This document shows positions 56,901 through 64,000 of a stretch of 64,000 nucleotides of DNA, piece after piece (position 1 is the first letter of the stretch; each line of letters opens with the position of its first letter). This DNA comes from Clarkia xantiana subsp. parviflora. Its lineage: Eukaryota > Streptophyta > Magnoliopsida > Myrtales > Onagraceae. The translations under genes and the position numbers were made by a program. Where the stretch lies: NCBI GenBank assembly GCA_036873135.1, contig JAPTYO010000001.1:43052774-43116773 (forward strand), in the 5' to 3' direction. The notes beneath the pieces were generated by a model, which saw only the letters and a list, made by a program, of their open reading frames with translations, searched no databases and was not told the DNA's origin.

Positions 56901-57014
56901 GACTTTTTCTTTAATAAATCAATTTAGATTATATTAAGGTTGTGGGGGAAAAAAAGAAAAAAACTATCATGCAATCCAATCCTTCGGTTAGGTCTGGAAC
57001 CACATTCAACTATC
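53939..57014. other. AT-rich gene-free stretch
   Basis: About 3 kb of very AT-rich DNA with many short A and T runs. Apart from an imperfect direct repeat (GGCCATGTTCCTTCTTGA-type sequence at about 56330-56460, two copies ~70 bp apart), I see no gene, RNA or complete element. Confidence 0.5.
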
Positions 57015-57481
57015 TAGGGTGTAAATGAGCCGAGTCAAGCCGAGTATTATCAAGCTCAACTCGACTAGATTAGTATTTGTCGAGCTCGAACTCGGTCGAT
57101 CTCTAATTTTGAAACTCAAACTCGACTCAAGTTCAAGCTCAATATAATTGATCTCGACTAGACTCGTTAGTCAATTATATATCACAATAAATTAACATTT
57201 ATCGTAACTAAAAAATCAAACTCGACTCGACTAAACTCAAACTCGATTGACTTATATAATAATTAATTATTATTAAATAAGAATAATAATAAGAATCAAG
57301 TTCGACTCAACTTATAAACTTGAACTAGAAACTCATTTAGGCTCGTGAGTAATGTAGCTGAGAATTATCGAGTTCGACTCGGCATACCAGATAGCTAGAC
57401 TCGAGCTCGGCCTGACTCGAGTTTTTTAAGCCGAATTCGAATTTTATCCGAGTCAATCTGAGTAGTACTTTACACCCCTTA
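57015..57481. mobile_element. hAT-type MITE, CTCGA-rich
   Basis: It starts TAGGGTGTAAATGAGCCGAG and ends CTTTACACCCCTTA. The flanking 8-mers CAACTATC and CAACTACC agree at 7 of 8 positions. The interior is in the opposite orientation to the copy at 52769-53247. Confidence 0.78.
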
Positions 57482-58094
57482 CAACTACCTAAAATCAAAT
57501 CAAATAAAAGGTATTCAATCCTAATTATGACAAGTCTTTTACATGTATCGCCTATTTTTGGTATTGCCTTTTCCACATTAATTGAAGAATAAGCTCTCAC
57601 CATGCTAACAAAATACAATTCACTTGGATATGTTACATCGGTATTTCATTATGCAAATACTAACCTGAATGCACAAAAGAACGACATTATCACAAGTTAG
57701 TTAAGTATATAGGGACTTAATGGACGCTACAAATTTTCCGATGACTAAATGTATCGCAATCGTAAGCTTAAGGACGAATCTAGGAACCTTCAGTTCTAAA
57801 AACACGGTGGACCAAGACAAGTAGTAGTGGTGCATGGACAGAATTTCCACATACAAGACAAACAAATAAGATATTTAATAAGTAATAAAATAATATAAAA
57901 GCCGACAAAGTAGAACAAAGCGCGTTCTCACGTCAAATTCAACGCACAATAATGAAAATATCAAATAATTTTTTTTTAGCTAAAATGATAAAGTGGAGTT
58001 TATATAATTATATTAAGTGCTAACTCGATTTTTCCAGTCGTCATTATTATTATGGATTAAAGAGAGAACGAATCATATACTAGGGAAAAAATAT

Positions 58095-58550
58095 TTCCAC
58101 TAACTGAGAAATTGAGTGATTAAAAATTTAATTTCTTAACTATTAAAATATTTAATTTTCATTTTTTCCAACTATTTTTAACATTAAAATGAAGTAACAA
58201 AAATTGTTATTTTTAGTTTTTTTAAATATTTGATATACTGCTCATGGTTTAGAATTTTTTTTTTCCACGGAGTATTTCTAAAAAGGGTCTCATATGGAAG
58301 GCGGGACTCAGAACATACTTGCTCCACACCTATACTAATCCTCAATCGTACTGAATCGGCATTTAAGAGATCAAGCAGTGGTCATAAATATATTTCTATT
58401 ATAGTTTAGATTTATTTGGTACTTAAAAATATATTTTTATTCGGTCAATTTTAGAAGTAAAAAATGAAAATCAACTCGTATGTCCGTTGAAATAACAAAT
58501 ATCTACATTTTAAATCTGCGATATCGATTATAGACTCTTTAACCTTAAAA
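58095..58550. mobile_element. Decayed IR-1 copy in the RLP upstream region
   Basis: IR-1 landmarks are recognisable though worn: AAATATTTGATATACTGCTC, then after ~150 unrelated bases a TTTATTTGGTACTTAAAAAT run and the right arm GATTATAGACTCTTTAACC. It ends about 200 bp before the RLP start codon, so it may form part of the promoter region. Confidence 0.5.
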
Positions 58551-58745
58551 AAACTCGACTTTACGTTGGAAAAAAAAATCCTTAAAGCTAAGAAGTTAGT
58601 TAAACGACCAGCATTTTTTGCCCAAAAAAACTACTAGCATTTCCCTTACCAAACCAAACAGGAAAGATAAGGCGACTCTGCGATAAGCCTGTTCTTAGCT
58701 CTCTGTCAATGATCCATTGAGCCTCTGTCACTGATTCACTGTCAG

Positions 58746-61700
58746 ATGAGAATCCCAATCTTCTCGTGGCTCGTCTTCATCGCCATATACTCGAACCTCT
58801 TCCCGAACCACGCGATTTCAGCTTCGGGCCAGTGCCTCGACGATCACCAATCTCTGCTACTCAACCTGAAAAACTCCCTAACCTTCAACCCCACTCATTC
58901 GACCAAGTTATCGAAATGGAACCCGAGCCCGAGTTCCTGGGACGGAGTTACATGCGAGGATGGCCGAATCACCGGCCTCGATTTGAGCAACGAATCCATC
59001 TCCGGTGAACTCAACGACTCTACTTTATTCAGCTTCGAGAATCTTCGAAGCCTGAATTTAGCGTTCAATCGCTTCAACTTTACCGAGATTCCGAACCGGA
59101 TCGGGAATCTTACCGGATTGGAGAATCTGAATCTGTCCAATGCAGGGTTTGCAGGACAGGTTCCGATTGCCGTATCGGAGTTGACCAAGTTGACCACCTT
59201 GGATCTATCCTTGCTGTACTTCCCTGGAACCGTGGCACTGCAGCTCGATAACCCGAGCTTGAAAACGCTCGTTGCAAATCTCGGTGAGCTCAGAGAGTTA
59301 TATCTCGACGGAGTTAATGTATCGGCTAAAGGAGCCGAATGGTGTGGTGCACTATCGTCTTCACTGCCGAAACTCGAGGTTCTAAGCATGTCTAATTGTT
59401 ACCTATCGGGTCCAATCGACCGGTCTCTGATGAATCTTCGGAATCTCTCGGTGATTCACCTTAGCGGTAACAATTTATCTACGAACATCCCTGATTTCAT
59501 TGCGGATATTTCGAACTTGACATCTTTACAACTCGGTGCTACCGGATTGTATGGACAGTTTCCAGACAGAATCTTCACAGTACCGAGTTTACAGAATCTT
59601 GACCTGTCAAATAACTTCCTCCTCAATGGATCATTGCCTGAATTTCCAAGAGGTGGTTCTTTAAAAAGATTGGTCTTGAGTTATACAGGCTTTTCCGGGG
59701 AGTTACCGGATTCGATTGGTTACCTTCAGAACCTATCCAGGGTAGAATTGGTGAACTGCAGCTTCAAAGGGAAAATCCCGGGTTCAATGGCAAACCTTGC
59801 ACAACTTGTTTACTTGGATTTCTCGTTCAACAATTTCACCGGATCGATCCCGACGTTTAGTTTGTCTAACAATTTGACGAATATCGTACTTTCCCACAAT
59901 GGATTAACAGGTCAGATTAACTCGACTAGTTGGGAGAATCTTCGGAATCTTCACATTTTGGACTTGCGGTACAATTTGTTCGAAGGTGGCATCCCATCGT
60001 CTCTATTTACGCTTCCATTGATTCAGAACATACAACTGTCAGACAACCGGTTTTCCGGAGCGTTTAAGCTTAATGGGTCTCTCAATTTTTCGTCGTATGA
60101 GTTAGAGACGGTCGATTTGAGCAGCAACAACTTGGCAGGTCGATTGCCGAAAGAGTTATTGGAGTTTCCACAGCTGAAGTACGTTTCTCTTTCGTACAAT
60201 AACTTCAGCGGCTCCATTAATGTCAGTACGATTCAGCAAATGAGCAGCATTGCTTATCTTGATCTTTCCCACAATAGTTTGTTCATTGTTGTCGATGAAA
60301 CCGATTGGGAATCTGGGTCTTTCCCACCGCTATCGACGCTAAAGTTGAGTTCTTGCCATTTGAAGAAAATACCTCCTTTCTTGAAAAACCAATCCAGATT
60401 GAACACCCTAGACCTGTCCAACAACGAAATTGAAGGAACGATACCAAAATGGTTCGGGAATCTTACAATTCTTGAAAATCTCAATGTATCTTCAAATTAC
60501 CTGGAGGGAGCTGAAACACTGCCTTCAAGTTTGACCTTGCTTGATCTCCACGGCAACAATCTCCAGGGACCAATGCCACCAGTTCCACCATTTGCAACTT
60601 ATGTCGATTACTCGAGCAACAATTTAAGTTCGGTTATTCCAGATAACATTGGGCAGAATCTGTCTTATATAATCTTCTTATCTCTATCGAACAATAGATT
60701 GTACGGGTCTATTCCGGGTTCAATTTGCAATGCAGTGTATCTGCAAGTTCTTGATCTCTCCTCAAATAATTTGACCGGAAAGGTTCCTTCGTGCTTAATG
60801 ATAGATTCATTGAAGGTACTGAATCTTCGGAATAACGGTTTCACTGGTGGTATCCCAGACAATTTCACAGTAAGCTGCAGTTTGAAGACCTTGGACCTCA
60901 GTAGGAACCGTTTAGACGGTAAGCTCCCGCTTTCTCTCAAAAACTGCAGCAGTTTAGAGGTTTTGGATCTCGGGAACAATCGGATCGAGGATGTCTTTCC
61001 ATGCCTTTTGAAGAACACAACACAACTGCGTGTCCTTGTTCTTCGATCAAACCGATTCTCCGGCCAAATTGGGTGCCCTTTGGTTAATGGTAGCTGGAGT
61101 TTGCTTCAAATAGTTGATTTAGCCAACAATGGTTTCACCGATCCACCACCGGCAGAGTGTCTCGCCACTTGGGGAGCTATGCAGGGTTACGTCGATATCA
61201 ATCATCTCCAGTATCGGTATCTTGGCCTCAGTGGATATTACTATCAAGATACGGTTACCGTGACAATCAAAGGCCTGGAGATCGAGCTTGTCAAGATTCT
61301 GTCAATCTTCACCTCAATCGATTTCTCACTGAACAAAATTAAGGGGCCAATACCAGATGAACTTGGAAACTTCACTGCTCTGAGGCTATTAAACCTTTCA
61401 AACAATGAATTTTCAGGGCCGATACCTTCGTCTCTAGGGAAGCTGCGAGTACTCGAGTCATTAGACCTGTCAGTAAACCAACTCAGTGGGAGAATACCAC
61501 AACAGCTCACAAGCATTAATTTCCTGTCGGTTCTGAACTTGTCGAACAATGAACTCGTGGGGAGGATTCCAGTAGGGAAGCAATTCAACACATTTACCGA
61601 AGTTTCGTATGGAGGTAACCCCAGGCTTTGTGGGATCCCATTGGCAAAACAATGTCAAGATGAACCACCTGCAGAAAAACCAGATACTGAATTCAAGAAC

Positions 61701-62117
61701 GATGAGCATGATTTTGATTTGCAGTTCATAATCATAGGTCTAGGGTTTGGGATCGGAGCTGCCATGGTTGTTGCACCTCTTAATCTCTGGAAGAAAGGCT
61801 CGGGATGGTGCGATGATCATATCGACAAATTCCTACTGGTGTTTCTTCCCATGCTTGGATTCACATACACTATCGTTGATGACAGTGAAGATTGCAGCAA
61901 AGATGATAAGAATGGGTACATTGATGAAGACGATGATGATGGTTTTGATCTGGACAAGTCGGAATCTTGGGGGAGGTATTGTCTGTTCTGCACAAAACTA
62001 GATCCTAGTATGAACAGGGTAGTTCATGATCCCAAGTGTACATGCTGCTATGATTTACATGATAATTCTTCTGCTTTTTCTTCTTCATCCTACTCATCAT
62101 CCTCAACTACATCATAG
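58746..62117 (+). CDS. Ve1-like leucine-rich-repeat receptor-like protein
   Basis: A single uninterrupted exon of 1123 codons. Signal peptide ~1-25; N-terminal LRR cap with QCLDDHQSLLLNLKN and SSWDGVTCEDG; about thirty extracellular LRRs of the LxxLxLxxNxLxGxIP type. A non-LRR island at ~815-850 (GYYYQDTVTVTIKG, then ELVKILSIFTSIDFS) is typical of Ve/Cf-class RLPs. Next a GNPRLCGIPL end cap, a transmembrane helix at ~991-1012, and a ~110-residue cytoplasmic tail without a kinase. The family senses apoplastic pathogen molecules and signals through SOBIR1/BAK1 kinases. The cap lacks the usual CC pair before W.GV.C. The tail is unusual: an acidic run (DEDDDDGFDLD), a cysteine-rich CLFCTKLD...CTCC motif and a serine-rich end. 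It faces its pseudogene copy head-to-head, 7.1 kb away. Confidence 0.95.
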   Translation: MRIPIFSWLVFIAIYSNLFPNHAISASGQCLDDHQSLLLNLKNSLTFNPTHSTKLSKWNPSPSSWDGVTCEDGRITGLDLSNESISGELNDSTLFSFENLRSLNLAFNRFNFTEIPNRIGNLTGLENLNLSNAGFAGQVPIAVSELTKLTTLDLSLLYFPGTVALQLDNPSLKTLVANLGELRELYLDGVNVSAKGAEWCGALSSSLPKLEVLSMSNCYLSGPIDRSLMNLRNLSVIHLSGNNLSTNIPDFIADISNLTSLQLGATGLYGQFPDRIFTVPSLQNLDLSNNFLLNGSLPEFPRGGSLKRLVLSYTGFSGELPDSIGYLQNLSRVELVNCSFKGKIPGSMANLAQLVYLDFSFNNFTGSIPTFSLSNNLTNIVLSHNGLTGQINSTSWENLRNLHILDLRYNLFEGGIPSSLFTLPLIQNIQLSDNRFSGAFKLNGSLNFSSYELETVDLSSNNLAGRLPKELLEFPQLKYVSLSYNNFSGSINVSTIQQMSSIAYLDLSHNSLFIVVDETDWESGSFPPLSTLKLSSCHLKKIPPFLKNQSRLNTLDLSNNEIEGTIPKWFGNLTILENLNVSSNYLEGAETLPSSLTLLDLHGNNLQGPMPPVPPFATYVDYSSNNLSSVIPDNIGQNLSYIIFLSLSNNRLYGSIPGSICNAVYLQVLDLSSNNLTGKVPSCLMIDSLKVLNLRNNGFTGGIPDNFTVSCSLKTLDLSRNRLDGKLPLSLKNCSSLEVLDLGNNRIEDVFPCLLKNTTQLRVLVLRSNRFSGQIGCPLVNGSWSLLQIVDLANNGFTDPPPAECLATWGAMQGYVDINHLQYRYLGLSGYYYQDTVTVTIKGLEIELVKILSIFTSIDFSLNKIKGPIPDELGNFTALRLLNLSNNEFSGPIPSSLGKLRVLESLDLSVNQLSGRIPQQLTSINFLSVLNLSNNELVGRIPVGKQFNTFTEVSYGGNPRLCGIPLAKQCQDEPPAEKPDTEFKNDEHDFDLQFIIIGLGFGIGAAMVVAPLNLWKKGSGWCDDHIDKFLLVFLPMLGFTYTIVDDSEDCSKDDKNGYIDEDDDDGFDLDKSESWGRYCLFCTKLDPSMNRVVHDPKCTCCYDLHDNSSAFSSSSYSSSSTTS

Positions 62118-62528
62118 ACAGCGTGTTTTCTGTTTCTTTTTTTCGGAGGATATCGGTTTGGTTCCTGAGGAATTATCCATGTATAGATATAATATCGTAA
62201 TCATTTCAACAATCATAAGATAGCAAGTACAATTGATGGATTGTCGTCATAAGTAAATGGTTGGATGGACATAGATAGAACTCACTCTGATGAATGAGGT
62301 TCGTCTCGTTTAGGAATTTCGTCGAACAGATGGTGGTAGAGTAGACAATCTTGATATATGTAGAAACTATGCACAATCGCATCGGCGTAGATTGGACAGA
62401 CAAAGTACAGTGCCGTCGGGGACAGAATCAACAGAGATGTATCGCCATGAAGTAACTTCGTTTTGGACTGTTTTTTTGGCGCCATCAAGGATTCAAGAGG
62501 CGGTAATCCACCGCTGTAGGCGAACAAA

Positions 62529-62649
62529 ACATGCATGACTAGATTAATGTACAACCATTTCACTCCTAACCTCCACCTTAACCTGTTCCCAACAATCCAT
62601 GCATGTCTAGTTTAATGTACAACCATTTCACTCCTAACCTCCACCTTAT
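62529..62649 (+). repeat. Direct repeat of ~51 bp, spacing 70 bp
   Basis: ACATGCATGACTAGATTAAT at 62529 and CCATGCATGTCTAGTTTAAT at 62598 both lead into an identical tract ending CTAACCTCCACCTTA. There are few differences between the copies. Confidence 0.85.
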
Positions 62650-62859
62650 CAAAACCATTTTATCAAATTTTATTCTATTAATAATTAATTATACATACCC
62701 CTCAAAAAAATTATTTGTATACTATTTAATTTGTTCTTTATTAAAAAATATAGTAGATGTTATTATTATGATTTTATCAACTATAATTATATAATTATAA
62801 TCAGTAAGTCATTCTAAGACGTGCGTGAGTATAATAAATATTATTTTGTTACTTATACG

Positions 62860-62902
62860 TACGTGTAATTCACTCCACGCAATGCACGGGAATACACACT
62901 AG
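62860..62902 (+). mobile_element. Helitron 3' end (5' end not located)
   Basis: A CCACGCAATGCACGG imperfect hairpin followed after a few bases by CACACTAG and then T, as at the ends of copies A and B. The matching TC start upstream was not identified. Confidence 0.45.
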
Positions 62903-63125
62903 TAAATTAATATTTTGAACAAAATATTTAAACATACAAAATAATTATTACTGCTTAATATATAAATTATATCCGTAAAGATGTTTAGGTAAAGATGTTT
63001 AGGATAAGTTGTAGAGTTTTATTCGTACTGTACATCTACAACGATGGTTATAGGCAATAATATTAGGTTCACACATTAGCTATGTACTATCTACTATCAT
63101 CTCCTCTAATCTTAGTGTTAACTCC

Positions 63126-63560
63126 ATGGCTAATGAAATCAAAGACAGTTACAATCCGATTAGGAGTGACGGCAAACCCCTGGTCCGTCTGTGTCAGCTC
63201 ATCGTGGTGGCCTCGATCGCCTGCGGAATTCAGTTTGGGTGGGCCCTATAGCTTTCCATTCTCACGCCCTTACGTACAAAACTCGGTGTCCCTCATGCGG
63301 TGACCTCCTTTATCTAGATCTGCGGGCCCATCTCCGGCCTTATCCTGCAACCCATTGTCGGCCACTTCAGTGACCACTGCAAATCCAGGTTCGGCCGCCG
63401 TCGTGCCTATATAGTCTCAGCAGCAGGGTGGGTCATCACCGTCGTGATTCTGATCGGCTTCGCCACCGACATTGGCCATCTATTCGGCGGCGACCCGCAT
63501 ATACTCGGCCATCTACTCCAACATTGGTCATCTATTCGGCGACAGACTCGACAATGAGAT
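63126..63560 (+). pseudogene. Sucrose transporter (SUC/SUT) exon pseudogene, left arm
   Basis: ATG at 63126 opens MANEIKDSYNPIRSDGKPLV, then [16 protein letters not shown], a stop (TAG) where Q of the conserved WALQLS is expected, and SILTP. Later [20 protein letters not shown] and SRFGRRR, the conserved RxGRR loop of sucrose/H+ symporters, are intact. A second stop stands at the W of FIWICG. Sequence after [15 protein letters not shown] degenerates into repeats of CATCTATTCGGCGAC-like text. It covers about the first 150 residues of the ~500-residue family. Confidence 0.85.
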
Positions 63561-63599
63561 GAATAGATGGCCATCTCATGGGAGTTGGGAGCTGTTGGC

Positions 63600-64000
63600 A
63601 TTTGGAGTCTATCTCTGAATAGATGGCCAATGTCGGAGTAGAGGCCAATGTCGGAGTAGATGGCCGAGTATATGCGGGTCGTCGCCGAATAGATGGCCAA
63701 TGTCGGTGGCGAAGCCGATCAGAATCACGGCGATGATGACCAACTCTGCTCCGGAGACTATGTAGGTCCGGCGGCGGCCGAACCTGGATTTGCAATGGTC
63801 ACTGAAGTGGCCGACAATGGTTACAGGATAAATCCGGAGATGGGCCCACAGATCCAAATGAAGGAGGTCGCCGCATGGGGGACACCGAGTTGTTGTACGT
63901 AAGGGGTGAGAAGGGAAAGCTGTAGGGCCCACCCGAACTGAATACCGCAGGCGATCGAAGCCACCACGATGAGCTGTCACAGCCGGACCAGGGATTTGTC
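63600..64000 (-). pseudogene. Sucrose transporter exon pseudogene, right arm
   Basis: An inverted copy of 63157-63560. Read on the minus strand from the window edge it encodes [43 protein letters not shown] and [13 protein letters not shown]. Here WALQLS is intact, but stops occur before QLIV and at the Q of LQPIVG. The copy continues past position 64000, so its true extent is unknown. Confidence 0.85.

Larger units (their letters stand above)
62118..63125. other. Intergenic DNA after the RLP gene
   Basis: Starts with the RLP 3' UTR. It contains a ~51-bp direct duplication (listed) and a likely Helitron 3' end at 62860-62902. The rest is AT-rich without a gene. Confidence 0.5.

Noticed and set aside
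58895..59389. 164-codon minus-strand frame within the RLP gene, and similar antisense frames
   Set aside because: Antisense shadows produced by the regular LRR codon pattern.

Overview
This is a nuclear chromosome segment of a flowering plant, most likely a eudicot. It carries six intact genes, five of them split by GT-AG introns, in AT-rich DNA crowded with plant transposons. It also holds a plant tRNA-Ser(AGA), insertions of plastid DNA and a receptor-like-protein resistance-type locus. I cannot name the species. For the split genes I rebuilt the exons by hand: every chain closes in one reading frame and its predicted length fits the family.

Layout: 1-2095 intergenic with a MITE; 2096-3476 HAD/NIF-type CTD-phosphatase-like protein; 5199-8648 chloroplast/mitochondrial adenine-nucleotide or PAP carrier (TAAC/PAPST family); 10111-11929 non-autonomous PIF/Harbinger element; 13027-18891 AIRP2-type RING E3 ligase with large introns full of nested elements; 20065-22209 mitochondrial inner membrane protease subunit 2; 22484-22565 tRNA-Ser(AGA) on the minus strand; 23397-30031 a foldback/Mutator-like element interrupted by a complete 5.6 kb Gypsy retrotransposon with apparently identical LTRs; 31813-33305 and 37627-38707 two related Helitrons flanking a receptor-like cytoplasmic kinase gene (34023-37436); 39070-39592 a mosaic of plastid rrn23, Copia reverse transcriptase and plastid ycf2; 43722-48272 sulfoquinovosyltransferase SQD2; 48479-51651 (minus) and 58746-62117 (plus) a head-to-head pair of Ve1-like receptor-like proteins, the first a pseudogene and the second intact; 63126-64000 two broken sucrose-transporter exon copies arranged as a palindrome that runs off the window.

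The host genes are housekeeping and stress-signalling genes and do not form a cluster acting together. From memory, the carrier, AIRP2 and SQD2 orthologues lie close together at the top of Arabidopsis chromosome 5 (At5g01500, At5g01520, At5g01220), and the IMP2 and kinase orthologues lie close together on chromosome 3 (At3g08980, At3g09010). The window may therefore keep an ancestral gene order.

The most unusual content is in the repeats. Several inverted-repeat families begin GGGTTAA or a close variant and make 9-bp target duplications, which points to Mutator-like elements. One family (called IR-1 here) has about ten copies, nearly all in introns, including four of the five kinase introns. 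AIRP2 intron 3 holds a four-level nest. AIRP2 intron 4 holds two elements inserted at the same 9-bp target. The Gypsy element looks newly inserted although its own integrase lacks two catalytic aspartates and no reverse transcriptase is recognisable, so it was probably moved by proteins from another element.
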